A stretch of 64,000 bases of DNA from Mytilus californianus (lineage: Eukaryota; Mollusca; Bivalvia; Mytilida; Mytilidae): positions 72,873,839 to 72,937,838 of the forward strand of contig NW_026262734.1 of the NCBI RefSeq assembly GCF_021869535.1. Direction: 5' to 3'. Shown piece after piece: positions 12,429-24,299 of the stretch. The translations under genes and the position numbers were made by a program. The number at the start of each line of letters is the position of its first letter. Position 1 is the first letter of the stretch. The notes beneath the pieces are model-generated. The model saw only the letters and a program-made list of their open reading frames with translations, was not told the origin of the DNA and did not search any database.

Positions 12429-12697
12429 ATATAATAATTCGTCTAAATAACAGCTCAACAATGTTAGATCTGTAAATTTGCGGAAGCAAATTTTTTGTTC
12501 TTCCCTGGCCGAGATTCGAACTCATGCTACTGAGATATCGAGCCTAGGTGGTCGAGTGGTCTAGCGCGTCGGGCATAGTGCAAGGCGATTTGGTGCCACG
12601 ATATCTCAGTAGCATGAGTTCGAATCCCGGCCAGGGAAGAACAAAAAATTTGCGGAAACAGATCTAACATTTTTGGGCTGTTATTTAGACGAATAAT
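12429..12697. mobile_element. Foldback element with tRNA-like centre
   Basis: Arms of roughly 95-110 bp, about 12429-12541 and 12599-12697, are inverted copies of each other (TCGTCTAAATAACAGC... against ...GCTGTTATTTAGACGA). Within and between them lie a pol III-type A box (TGGTCGAGTGG, 12550) and B box (AGTTCGAATCCC, 12618). A second, inverted B box sits in the left arm. The whole would fold into one long hairpin. It could be a SINE caught in an inverted pair or a true foldback transposon. Confidence 0.75.
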
Positions 12698-12792
12698 GTT
12701 TACAGAATGTGTTTTCAGCCTTGTATCACCATCACTGGTGATCCGATGGATAAAATCTGTCGTAGAGTTGTCACTGGTTCAAACGTACTTAT

Positions 12793-12822
12793 ATTATATA
12801 TATATATATATATATATATTAT
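12793..12822. repeat. (TA)n microsatellite
   Basis: A short TA dinucleotide run directly follows the foldback element region. Confidence 0.85.
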
Positions 12823-12889
12823 GAGGCGAATCCGTTTAAAAACTTAGCTAATATTGCCTATTAACAAATAAATAAATTTTAAATTTTTG

Positions 12890-13195
12890 GTGTACTAAGA
12901 TATAATGGTCCATTAATAAAATGAATAAATTAAATTCTTGATGTACTTGATTATGCTGAATCTAACCGTGTATTTAGATTTTGGATATTGGACCATAATA
13001 TGTAAAATCCAATTTCAAATTTTTCAGCTCTTTGACCACATTCATTCTGTGACAGAAACCTATGATGTGTCAAATATTTAATCACAATCCAAATTTAGAG
13101 CTGTATCAAGCTTGAAAGTAGTGGCCATACTTGCCCCCAACTGTTCAGGGTTCGACCACTGCGTTCGTATCCAGCTGCGCCCAGCGGAGCATTTT
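12890..13195. repeat. Right part of the interrupted repeat element
   Basis: The stretch from ATTCTTGATGTACTTGATTA through TTGGATATTGGACCATAAT to CATTCTGTGACAGAAACC repeats the sequence at about 11560-11720 with moderate divergence. It closes at 13150-13190 with GGTTCGACCACTGCGTTCGT, the inverted match of the opening ACGACCGCAAA at 10368. The IQANK1-like last exon begins 120 bp later. Confidence 0.6.
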
Positions 13196-13315
13196 ATTTA
13201 CTCTTTTTTTTCACTGTAAGCCTGTATTTTTGTGTTTTATTTGTATATGTGTCACATACGTATACATGTATTTAGTTTAATGATAATAAAGATCGGTTTT
13301 TCCCTTTGTTGATAG

Positions 13316-13472
13316 TTTCGAGACTTTGGTTAAAGATGAAGACGGAGATGAGTATAAACCGGACAAATTTACTGGAGGAATGGCAGACCAGTTTGTATTT
13401 CTTGTAATCATTGCTGGAGAAGTACCCCCACCAGACGCCTCCAACAAAATGTTTTATATATTGGTCAACTGA
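13316..13472 (+). CDS. Terminal exon of the IQANK1-like gene, with stop codon
   Basis: After an acceptor ending TTGATAG, this exon completes the codon split at 5644. It encodes FETLVKDEDGDEYKPDKFTG, then MADQFVFLVIIAGEVPPPDA and ends LVN-stop. The DG-x-EY-x-x-x-x-F spacing followed by a hydrophobic F-x-F-x-x-x-(I/T) strand fits the end of the same AAA-like domain. The stop is at 13470-13472. The intron upstream is about 7.7 kb and filled with transposon debris, yet exon phase and frame are intact, so the host gene looks functional. A poly(A) signal was not assigned. Confidence 0.65.
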
Positions 13473-13589
13473 TCTTTATGTGTGATATGACTTTAAAATG
13501 CAATAGATGTTTTTTTTTATTGTTAATGTCTATTTATCTGCACATAATTAAACGAAAAAAGTACAATAATTTATTTTTCTGCCCTTATA

Positions 13590-13900
13590 AAGACCGAACA
13601 TAAACATTCACCCAAGACAAAAGATACCAAAGGGATATTCAAACTCATAAGTTGAAAACTAACTGACAATGCCAAGGCAACAAAAAAACGACGAAAAAAC
13701 AAACAACAGTATACAAAACACAACATAGAAAACTGAAGACTGAGCAACACGAGCCACCAACACAAGGGGTGATCTCAGGTGCTCAGTAAGGGTAAGCAGA
13801 TTCTGCTTCACATGTGACAACCGTCGTGTTACTCCTATATGTTATATCAAGTGATTTCACATCACACATAAGCGGATTGGTAATTAACTCTTATCTAACC
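13590..13900 (-). repeat. Short mussel-type repeat (related to 38717-38887)
   Basis: AAAGATACCAAAGGGAT...AACTCATAAG and GAGCAACACGAGCC...GGTGATCTCAGG occur here in the reverse orientation of the insert at 38717-38887. That insert's ends are defined by an empty site. The sequence beyond 13790 (CAGCAGATTCTGCTTCACATG type) belongs to the longer retroelement debris next door. Confidence 0.6.
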
Positions 13901-14104
13901 CTAAGACATCCCCAAAGTCTAGACCAACGTTTACCTAAATGTTTCCTACCCTGAATGTAAAGTTTTGAAATTGAAACATGTTTTTCATGACAAAGGATAG
14001 ACGAGACTGTTACCGGTATAAACAACACTAACATTGAAAAATTAAAAAGCACAAGGAACAACACTTTTAACTAAAGCAAGAACAACAAGAATCCATTAAA
14101 AACA

Positions 14105-14710
14105 AATCTGGTGGTGATCTCAGGTGCACCGGTAGGGTCAGCAGATCCTGTTTCACATGTGGCATCCTGTTTCACATGTTGCTCATGTAAGTACAAACCC
14201 GGTTATGAGTCTAATTCGGTAGGTCACATTCGTGGAAAAGAGGACGGGATTGTGGTTACAACAATTGGAACATATACCTCGTCATCTGTGAAACAGATAT
14301 TCCATAACGGTCAACCAACTCGCGATGGCGTCCATAAAATTTTTGAAGGGATGATTAAAACTTCACCTCTTGGTTCAACATCAATTAACCCTCTATCAAG
14401 GAAATCGTGATAAAAAATGCAAGGTCTTGAATATCGAATCAACTGGGAGATATATACTCCATATGAGGTGCTGCTGGAATGTTGCTACATAGAAATGGAA
14501 AGTTCACAATTGGGAAGCTGAAATCACCCTTTTGTCGTACAGTACTGTTCTCAACCGACTCTCATTGTCAATTTCTAGATGTAAGTCAAGATATGAGGCA
14601 GACTTAACTGTATCTGTTGTATGAAAATGACCATTGATCAGCAAATGCAAATAATCTTGATTTTCACGTTTATTCCTGGACGAGATAGATCTAGGGATGA
14701 CCATATATAC
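14105..14710 (-). pseudogene. C-terminal fragment of the same retroelement reverse transcriptase family
   Basis: Minus-strand translation around 14704-14504 gives TDTVKSASYLDLHLEIDNES and RLRTVLYDKR. Further along, in broken frames, sequence corresponds to VNFPF and YGVYISQLIRY-like strings. These form the C-terminal part of the RT whose N-terminal part is at 9219-10222 on the other strand. Similar sequence sits at 39200-39560. Multiple stops and shifts mark it as dead. It begins with GGTGATCTCAGGTGC, the same motif that ends the repeat at 13785. Confidence 0.6.
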
Positions 14711-14775
14711 CAGTACATAAACTAATCATTCATCTGCATCTTAAAACCTGCGGCGTATCCCCCTACTTGACTAGT

Positions 14776-14933
14776 TAGAATCATGTGCAAAACAGTGTAG
14801 CCGAGACCATTGATTGGCGCGCTAAAATATCCCATTGACTGGGTCAGATTAGGTGAACGTTCGTCTGTAACGCCCACAACTCACGACGTATTTATTATAG
14901 ACATTTAAACTGTGGGGTCACCAAAGGGTCTCA
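14776..14933 (+). repeat. Left terminal inverted repeat
   Basis: It contains CCATTGATTGGCGCGCTAAA and CGTTCGTCTGTAACGCCCAC, each found as the exact reverse complement in 17594-17751. The GC-richer character than the surroundings makes the boundaries easy to see. Confidence 0.85.
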
Positions 14934-17593
14934 AAGCCTAAATAAAATAATTCGAAAAACTAATCAGGAATAACCTTTGTGTTTTGGTTTATATTGAATA
15001 CTTAAACGTTCTTTACTTGTGTTTTTGTTATGTTTTGATAATGAATTTTTATGATATCGGACGTTCTTTCAGCAAAAAAGGATTTAACTGGCTTTAAAAG
15101 TTACAATGGATGTGTTGATTATTATATTTTTTTCGGACGTCAAAGCGATTTAACAATTGCGGTTGTCCAATTATGTCAACTTTTAACTTTTATCTGGTCA
15201 AAATTTTATTTTAGAACGAATGCATGATCAACTTTAAAAAGTGTGCAAACACAAAACATATAGACAAAATATACTTCTTTCCTTTCTTTTTCGTACTTGC
15301 AAGTTATTAGACAGTAAAAAGGCTATTTGGATCAAGCCTTGTGAAATTTGCATTTACGTTTTTGAATATGTACAGTCAAGTTTAGCGATTGATAATTCAT
15401 TGATAACATTCTGGCGTATCACAAACAAACAACTTGTAACGTCAAATTTGATTGGCCGAAAGATTTTAGTACAACAACAATTGTAGTGTGCACGTGAATT
15501 GACACAGGTGACCGACAATGGAATGTACTACGTTACTACGAACGTAAAAAACAATGATTTTTGGTCCAAATAATTATATAAGTATTTTGTGAATTTCAAA
15601 TAGTGGGGTCGAAATATTATACTAATAATTTGTGTTAAGTAATATTCTTTATGCATGCAGCACTTGTACCGCACTATGAAAAATATAAGGATAAAATAAA
15701 ATACATGTGCCGCTTTTATACGGATGCATGTATGAACCACTTTAATTTCTTTCATATTGACGCTAGGTTATTATCCTGACAATGTCGTAATTACTTATAA
15801 TAAGGATCTCATGATACTGATCCATTTCAAATTTATGATGGGTTGCACATTCCTCTTTTATTGTTTTCATGCTATAAAACGAAAATAAAGTAGCTAAGCG
15901 TTTGGTCATTCAGAAATGACGTGTCATAAACGAGCAAATTGTCCCCGAAAGATCGTATCATGTGTGCACGTGAATATAGATGTACTATGCAATGTACTAT
16001 CATGGTCACCACGAAATTCAAATGAATTCAGTGAAGGCATGTTGGTGTAAAAAGGTTTGAAATGTTTCATCGGCGAAGATTTTATTTTTGCATGTGTCGA
16101 ACTAAAAAATAAATAAATACTTGTGAGAAATGTCGTAGTTTATAAGGAACTATATAAATGTACTGTTTTCGATTGTAATTGGTTGAAAATTTATCCTTTA
16201 ATTTCATACCGTAAGAATAGAGCTTTGCATAACATTGTTGAACTATCCGCCAAAGTAACGTGTGGCATGCGTGCGTATTAAAATGAAATACAAAATCATA
16301 CATGTATGATAAACTTATAAACGAAATATTAAGAAATTAAGGATGACTACTGTAAAAGTATGTACAAAAATGGAGTCACCTTTTATCAATACATTTAGTG
16401 AATAACCACACTGTTTAAAACTGATTGTTTTCTATGCAACTATTTAAATATTTACAATATATAATTTTCAACCGAGGACAGCAAAACAGTTAATTATAAA
16501 TTAAGAAAGTATATCGCTGGAGTTTATAAAGTACATTTCCTTCCACTGTGTCATGGTTTGCCATCTCCATTTTTTCTCTAAACAAAGCATGGCTGGTTAC
16601 ATGTTCTGAATTTACTTAGAATTTCGGGATTTTTTTTTCAAAATTAAGTAAACTAAATCAGAAAAAAAAATCACACTATCCTAAAACTTATGAAAGAATA
16701 TGAATAATGAACATGACAGTTTATAACACAAACCCATTTACTATAAAAATCGAGCAATATCTTTAGTATGTAATTTGGTTATTTTTGTAGTTAAGTACGG
16801 TTTCATTTCAAGTACAACGTTAATTCATCAAGTCCATTGAATAAAAGATAAGGCAGGGTGAGCAACTTGACAAAAAAAAAAGGCAGGGTGACGATTTATG
16901 TGAAAAAATCGGGATAAACTAATAAATATAGTGAGGACCTAACAGACTGAAAAACAGAAAGACAGGACAGAGATAACAACTAAAAAAAATGCAGGACAAA
17001 ATGTTTCATCCAAGTCCCCCACCCCCAATCAAAATAAAGTGGTAGCTCCCTTAATCCAGAACCAATTGAGAGGAGACAGTTGAATTAAATATTTCGACGT
17101 GACTGTTAAGATTAAAGTTTAAAATTTTACATGCACATGTATAAAAGCTAGAATTGCCATGGGATAATCAAGAACACAATCATGTATGTGAATACGACGA
17201 TGGAAGTTTTTAACGACCTTGACCGGCTACGTGAATACTGATCAGTCCATTCAGCTTCATAGTACGCGTGTTCTATTTTCGCAGGTTTGAGGTTGAAGGT
17301 TTGAAATGACCAATGAAAACGATCGTTCCTTAACGAGTTAATCTAATAAAGTTTGTTTGACTGATTATGTTGCACGACCTTTCGCTAAGCTTGGCCGCAG
17401 TTCAGTATACAATGTATAGTTTGATGATCTTTTCTGCTAACTACTATACTTGTGAAAAACCCTTGGCAACAGAAACATATTCAGTTTTTTTTTAATTGAC
17501 CCAATTTACATAGTAATGGACGACTTCGTACATTTTATGATCGCAAATGAAATATGTATATATTATACTGTGCACTGTAGTTCGTATATATAC

Positions 17594-17751
17594 TGAGACC
17601 CTTTGGCAACCCCACAGTTTAAATTTTTATAATAAATACGTCGTGAGTTGTGGGCGTTACAGACGAACGTTCACCTAATCTGACCCAGTCAATGGGATAT
17701 TTTAGCGCGCCAATCAATGGTCTCGGCTACACTGTTTTGCACATGATTCTA
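17594..17751 (-). repeat. Right terminal inverted repeat
   Basis: Reverse complement of 14776-14933, with a few substitutions (for example GGCAACCCC against GGGGTCACC). It ends ACATGATTCTA. Confidence 0.85.
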
Positions 17752-18360
17752 TTATTATTTTGAATAAACAAACACATATTTGATATTTGATATTGTCTTG
17801 TAATGTTTTGTTTATCGACCGTGCAAGACCCTCATGGGTAGTCAAGGTCGTTAAAAACCACCCTCATCATTACTCGCTATAGATATTTCCAAGAAAGTGT
17901 GTTAGAATATATATGTTATGTGGTGTATATCTGTTATCTGCCCTTGATCTCGTTTACATAGATCATTGAGTTGTTCAGTATATATGATACTTGAAGTAAA
18001 ACTGTTATCTTAAATTCTTTCAAGATAAATTCAGTCATGATGAGAAAAGCACGTGATACATTTCAGCGTGCGAACTTGTTATAAGTCAGTATTATTTCTG
18101 TAATTCGGACGCATCAAATTATGTTTTACTTAAGATGAATTTATCTATTCTTTGTATGTTCCTTTCAGTCATAAAGCTCCTGAAGATTTCAATTATTTCT
18201 ACATGCTTTCGATTTTTAGATTGGTTGTTTCGGATGAAGGTAAATCTAGAAAAGCGCCTCTGACGCTAGGAAATTTATAAAGGGATATTTTCAATTTTTA
18301 AGATGCTAACAATATTCTAGTTCTAAATAAAGACACTTTCCTCTCTTTGGTGCCAGTGTC
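17752..18360. other. Non-coding, includes a short dispersed motif
   Basis: GACCGTGCAAG...GTCAAGGTCGTTAAAAAC at 17818-17860 is shared with the small insertion at 38396-38524. Nothing else was recognised. Confidence 0.45.
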
Positions 18361-18364
18361 TTTA

Positions 18365-18600
18365 TTGGTAAGGGGCCTCGGTGGCCGAGTGGTCTTAGTA
18401 GTTCATCTACTGTATCACTAGCCTGTTAAAACTGAGGTTGTGAGTTCGACTTCAATCTTATTGACAATGATTGTTAATTTTCCTGCCGAAGGTCGGTGGT
18501 TCTCTCGGGGTACTCCAGCTTCCCTCACCAATATAAACTGACCGCCACGATATAATCAATAGTCCTGAAATTGGCGTTAAACACTAAGAATCAATCAATG
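18365..18600 (+). repeat. tRNA-derived SINE
   Basis: The head reads GGGGCCTCGGTGGCCGAGTG, with an A box (TGGCCGAGTGG) and, 55 bp later, a B-box-like GGTTGTGAGTTCGAC. Next comes a conserved body with CCTGCCGAAGGTCGGTGGTT and the tail GGCGTTAAACACTAAGAATC with a short AATC repeat. The head resembles a Leu/Ser-type tRNA, and the body is a common bivalve SINE body. Degenerate bases in the B box suggest it is old. Confidence 0.8.
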
Positions 18601-18819
18601 AATCTGTATTGTATTTTTTTGGCATATTCTTTACAATTATAAAAATGTATGCTCACTACTATCTTGATATGCAATATATGTACATAGTCGGAAAATATAA
18701 AATGTATTTCTACGTGCTTTAGAAACAGGACGAAAAGCGAGGCTCGCTTATTTCAGACAATGTACAATATTTATATTGTTTTATCCTGTAATTTAAACCT
18801 GACACTTTAAGGTTTGGGT

Positions 18820-20589
18820 GTAATACCACCAAATCATAGTACGTCACATCCGGTTGCATACGAAAAAAGGTCGAAAAAAAATATTGCCTTGAAATTGACA
18901 GTTGTAGGAAATTAATCCTACATTTCATTGCAGTAAAAAAAATCTGAGTCATAAACATACATCTTGGGTGTTTCAAAGCACCATTCTTTTTTTATTTGGT
19001 GTTTCTATGGAACATTTTGGAAAATTGAGGTTACATGGTTACTAAAGCTTGTACACAGGAAAAAAAGGGGTGAAAATTTGATTGGTTAACTTCCAGTGAT
19101 GGTTATTATCTTATATGCAATGCAATGTTATGTGAAATTTTGTCTGTAGTACTGGACAGGATAGAACTTTACTCATGCCAAGTATTTTTTTATTTGAAAC
19201 AAAGATAAATTATGCACAATTTTTTTAAAAGTGCAATTTAACAAAGACTAATAGGGCGAAAACAATGGTGGTATTACAGCTAATATGGGAAGCTGCACAT
19301 GCACCTTTGACCTTGTATGTACTCTCATTTGTTAAAATTTCATGCTACTTAAGTGAAATATTACAAAAATGAAATATTCTGAGTGGATTGAGTTTCAAAA
19401 TTCATTGCAAGAGAAAATTGCCTTGAAATTGGACTCTACCATGATTTATTAGTAGATAGAGCAAGCCATACTCAGTGTTTAGGGAGCTTTTTCTGACTTT
19501 GTCTCCTTACTTCTTATATTTTGCTATAATAAAAAACTTTTTCCTCAGTAATACTTTAATAAATATACACTTAAGATGTAAATGAAATTATGTTTGAAGC
19601 AGTAACAACAAATTATTCACTAAAAGGGAAGCTTGTATGTCCCTCTCTGGAGCGTGGCGTAAATTTAAGTTTTACGTAAGGACTTATGGAAACCTCCATG
19701 GAGTCAGTAAACTTTTATATGGATAGTTCATTCAGCTTGAATACTTCAATTACTCATTTATTGTCACATTTCATTCATAAATGTGTGAAAAATACCCCAA
19801 AATTTTGATTTATTGGCCTAAGAAGTTGAAATTTTGAGAAAATGAGAGGTATAAATGGACCAAAAGGGACCTTATTATGAAGACAGAGAGGTCCATTAGT
19901 GGTATTTTTCATCCTAGAGTAATCTTTTATATCATATTCAACTGTTTGTTAGCAGATGAGATAAATATTTTATCATTTATTGGTCCACACTATATTCTAT
20001 CATGATGCGGCTTGATTTGTATTTTTCGAAGAAATTTTGCTCGAATCGCTGTAGATGTCGTCTTACATTATACTAGATTTTTCTCAAACTGTTGAACTGA
20101 TTATGATAAAACTTGACAGTAATGCTTGAAATAACCAGTATTACAAAGAAAAAAAAATCACATTCGGTTTATTCAACAAAAAAGTCTTCTTTAGATGTCA
20201 TACTACCAAATCGTAGTACGTCACATCCGGTTACATACGAAAAAGAGTCGAAAAAAATATTCCCTTGAATTTGACAGTTGTAGGAACCTAGTAGTACCTT
20301 TCATTGCAGTAAAAAAAAAATCTGAGTCATCAACATATATCTTGGGTGTAAAAATCACATTCAGTTTATTTAACAAAAAAGTCTTCTTTAGGTGTCATAC
20401 TACCAAATCATAGTACGTCACATCCGGTTACATACGAAAAAGGGTCGAAAAAAATATTCCCTTGAATTTGACAGTTGTAGGAAATTAATCCTACATTTCT
20501 TTAGTTGAAACAAAGATAAATTCTGCACAATTTTTTGAAAAGTGAAAATTTAACAAAGACTAATAGGGGAAAAACAATGGTGGTATTAC
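18820..20589. repeat. Cluster of MITE-like copies with GTAATACCACCA/TGGTGGTATTAC ends
   Basis: The left end GTAATACCACCAAATCATAG at 18820 is matched by inverted ends TGGTGGTATTAC at 19266-19277 and 20578-20589. The segment TACGTCACATCCGGTT(G/A)CAT recurs at about 18840, 20217 and 20415, followed each time by GACAGTTGTAGGAA. The pair at 20190-20500 is a direct tandem of roughly 200 bp. No transposase is present. Confidence 0.65.
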
Positions 20590-21305
20590 ATCTTCAGTTG
20601 GTTGTTCCTTGATTTTTCAAAGAAATCGACATCGTTTAAACGCAGACCGCGAGGAGGACCCCAAAATGAACTGTCACGCATTATTCAGATTTTTACTGTT
20701 TAATATTCTAATGTTTTCGATTCTACCATATATAGTGACCGCTTTCAAAAAAATGCAGATTTCACAAGAGGATAAATTTCAACAAGACATAGATTAATTT
20801 TATACAAATTAAAAATAGAAGAAAAAAATATTACAAATGTACAATAAGTTTGATGTGAATAGCTGAATGTAATATTGATGTTTTGAGATTGATGATTTGA
20901 AAGAGTCTTCTGATGTGCAATTTACGATTTTATCAGATAGTTCCAGTCAGTTATTGTTCTTGGGCAAACATATTCTTTTCTGTACTGTGTTTTGTATGAT
21001 GGAATTTGAAAACTGTTCGAATTTGAATGTCTTTTTTGTTGAAATAATTTGTTGTTCCTAGATATGAGGGTGTTAATAGGGTTTACCGAATAGAGATTAC
21101 AGAATAGAGAATAATGGGCAAAAAAAACAAATAATAGAGAATAATGAGGTACTCAAATATAAAGAATAACTGCAAAAATTAAAGAAAAGGGTAAAAATAT
21201 ACTGATTACAGAAAAAAAAACAATGTCAAGAATACAGTTATCAAATAATTACAGAATAGACATTATTTTTAAAGATAAAGAAATCAATAATGAGCGAAAA
21301 AATTA
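20590..21305. other. Non-coding, A-rich
   Basis: A 62-codon open frame at 20609-20797 shows a hydrophobic middle but no recognisable family. From 21100 to 21310 the sequence is a degenerate AGAATA(A)-type simple repeat. Nothing else was seen. Confidence 0.4.
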
Positions 21306-21309
21306 AAGA

Positions 21310-23430
21310 ATACAGAAATGAAGGACTCCCCATCCATACCCTCAGGTATTGCATCTTTTTCATGTTCTATTTTATATAGCATAACCAGTCATGAGTCTTT
21401 TCTTCTGCCCGAGAGGCTGCGCCATTCAAGGTGGTTTAACACGTTACCAAAGTCTGAGGTGTTTCTGTATTTGTTGGTTACAAAACGGGCAGCCCTCCGA
21501 TAAATTTGTCGTGTTGTAAATAAACTCAACATAGATACCAGGATTAAAACTTTGTACGCCAGACGCGCGTTTCGTCTACAAAAGACTCATCATTGATGCT
21601 CGAACATAAAAAAATGAAAAGGCCAAATAAAGTACAAAGTTGAAGAGCATTGAGGACCCGAAATTCCGAAAGGTTTTGCCAAATACAGCTAAGGTAATCT
21701 ATTCCTGGGGTAGAAAATGCTTAGTATTTCGAAAAATTCAGATTTTTATAAACAGTTAATCCATAATTATGACCAAGTAAGATTCCAAAACTGATAAAGC
21801 ATACTCTAGTCGTGGCCTACCTAGGGACTTGTATGCCTGTTCTTTAATGAATGTTCGGCTAATGTTCAGATTCCTCCTATGAAAGCCTAAATTGTTATTC
21901 GCTTTCTTGCATACTAGTATATTATTCATGGGTACATCCTATTTAAGGTTAGAGTTGATGGTTAACCCCAGATATTCTGCTGTTGAAACGTGTTCTAAAT
22001 AGTGATCGTGTAATGTGTAGTTAAATGTGATTGTTTTTTTTAATTTTTGGTGACTGAAATAATATCATATTTATCTGGGTGGAATGCTATTTTTTTCACA
22101 TAGTTTCCCGTATTGCCAATTTGACATTCTTATTGTAATGTGATGCATCAGAATTTGATTTAATTGCCAAATAAACTATGATGTCGTCTGCAAATAAAAG
22201 CACAGTAGATGTATGACCGGTTGGAATATCATATATTAAGTATATGTTACAATATCAGATTCCCCCTCCAAAACTACTGTTTGCTTGCGATTTCTAAAGA
22301 AATTTTGTAACCAGAAATTTGATTCCCTATCCTGTAATGATGACGTTTGTAAACGAGAAGAGATTGTGAAACTTTATCAAATGTTTTTGAAAACTCCATG
22401 ACCAAAATATCTGTTTGTTTGCCATTTTACATGTCAAGTGAAACATCATCGATAAATTGTAGTAATAGACCACTTTTGAGTTATGTCCTTCACCGAAAAC
22501 GTTCGTCAATTATGCGCGAATTCATAACGTCATTTACCAGATAGAGGGGACCGCCTGTATCCCTGCACAATTAAAGTTCATCAAGCGTCTGCGTGGTCGT
22601 CATTATGCAGGCTAATCTAGAAAATTAATAATGTTTGTTCCGTAGGTACTTAATCACAATTCCCTAATGACAGCAGTGTTGATTATAATTATAAGAATTA
22701 AATTTGCTGAATAATTCGTGCAATATGATCCAATGTAGCATCATATTTTTCAACCGCTCGATCAACATGGGAAGGAAGTAACGATGCCCCTAAACGCACG
22801 AATGATGTTCACTAAAACCAAAGTTTTTGACGGAAATGCAACGAACTCGAAAGTGGTCTATTGCATTTCACATGATCGACCTCTGCGAAATCAATGCTGT
22901 AGGGGATATAAGATGTTATGATATCATCATGTTTCATGATGTGTTTAACCACCAAATGTTCTAATAGTTTGCAACATATACTTCTGGATATAGGGCGGTA
23001 GTTTTCAGGTTTTTTTGTATACAGGTGAGACATGGGCTGTTTTCCAGTCTTCTAGAACAATGCTTGTTTAACTGACTTCTTAAAAATGATGGTAAGTATT
23101 GGTGCAATTTTGTGTAAAAGTTCTTTTAAAAATTTGGTTTATCTTCGTCTGGTGTTTTATTTGCTTTATTTGGATTTCAGTTTTAATTTGTAAAAGAGAA
23201 CCGAAAGATAATAGTTTTTGTATACCTTCCGTTGTTATGAATAATTTTGATATTGGTGGAAAATAAGTATTCTTTGGCTTGTTGCACTGTTTGACAAATT
23301 CTGTATGAGAGATATTGATTGCCGGTGTGAATAATGACTGAAATTGTTTGTAAAGAGCACCAGATTTTTTTAGTGGATCAGTTAGTTTGCCTTCCTGTTT
23401 AAGTTCAGTAATACCTTTAACATCATTTTT
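21310..23430 (-). pseudogene. LINE (Jockey/CR1-like) reverse transcriptase, degraded
   Basis: Read from 23430 downward, the frames give PENYRPIS-(R)-SICCKLLEHLVV near 23010. They then give VLLFADDIIVYLAIKSN near 22200, carrying the catalytic F-A-D-D box. STAEYLGLTINSNL follows near 21970, then LGFHRRNLNISRTFIKEQAY near 21870 and RRAARFVTNKYR near 21480. This is the normal order from RT finger to C-terminal thumb of a Jockey/CR1-like LINE. Stops and frameshifts separate the blocks, so it is a dead, probably 5'-truncated copy. Confidence 0.7.
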
Positions 23431-23904
23431 GTAAATGCTAAATGTAAGTCTTAAATGTTTTCATGGTGCGAACATTTGTTTTACCTTGTGGTTGCTTTCA
23501 ATGCAGAAATAGACAGAATATGAAAATTCAAAATGTAAGAATAGCCAAAAGACACCGTATACAATGTATAATCTAAATTTCATAATATAATTTTAATAAT
23601 AAATATAAGATGATAATAAATTTAGTAAAATTCAAAAATAAATGGGAAAGTATAAAGATTCTTCTAATTCAAAACTGTTCAACTCCCGATTATAATCTAA
23701 GATAAAAATGTATACCAGCTTGAAAAAGGTTTTTGTTTAACAGTTTTTTCAACTTGGTAAAGAGTTCAATCAAGCAGATCTCATTGAGCCGGTATATTTA
23801 CCTAATGTCTGAGTTTGAATGTTATATAAGCTGGTATAAGAATCTGAATTAAATATTTCAGAACCATAATCGACCATTCATCAAATCAAAGATAAATATT
23901 TTTT

Positions 23905-24210
23905 CTAAGCCGTGTATGGGTGGTTGCGCCACATCTGGTTCCTGTGAGTAGTTTTATACAATTCATAACTTTCAAGCATTTTGAATATGTTCAGCAAAGT
24001 TAAGTTCCTGTCAAAAATTAAACCTAACATTCTTTCTTCTTTTACTATTTCCAATATACATGATATACGATTGCCAAGTTCTAAGTTTTTCCATCTAGTA
24101 AATATCATAGCTAATGTTTTACTTGGAGAAATTTTAAAACCCCACGTAGAGCACCATTTACATATATTATCTAGGTCTCGTATTTTTTTCTATTAAAAAA
24201 TTAATGCATG
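23905..24210 (-). pseudogene. Second LINE reverse transcriptase fragment
   Basis: The minus strand encodes DLDNICKWCSTWGFKISPSK and then TLAMIFTRWK. This is the WC-x-x-WGF-x-IS-x-x-KT block that follows the YADD box in many LINE reverse transcriptases, followed by ERMLGLIFDRNLT. The fragment is short, with no start and no YADD box. It lies just 5' of the copy at 21310-23430 but repeats a later domain, so it is a separate insertion. Confidence 0.65.
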
Positions 24211-24299
24211 AACCTGATTTCCATATAGGACCGCCATCTTCAAATTGTGAAATATGTCACAATCTTGTAATCAAATTGATGATCATTTAAATCATTGAC

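Larger units (their letters stand above)
14776..17751. mobile_element. 2976-bp element bounded by 158-bp terminal inverted repeats
   Basis: 14776-14933 and 17594-17751 are reverse complements with few mismatches. They run from TAGAATCATGTGCAAAACAG at the outer edge to GGGTCTCA at the inner edge. The interior shows only short ORFs and no transposase motif I can recognise, so this is a non-autonomous or badly decayed DNA transposon, or two solo repeats in inverted order. A target duplication could not be fixed with confidence (possible TA). Confidence 0.7.

Noticed and set aside
12540-12640. Functional tRNA gene
   Set aside because: A and B boxes are present, but no consistent acceptor or anticodon stem could be paired, and the sequence is embedded in long inverted arms.
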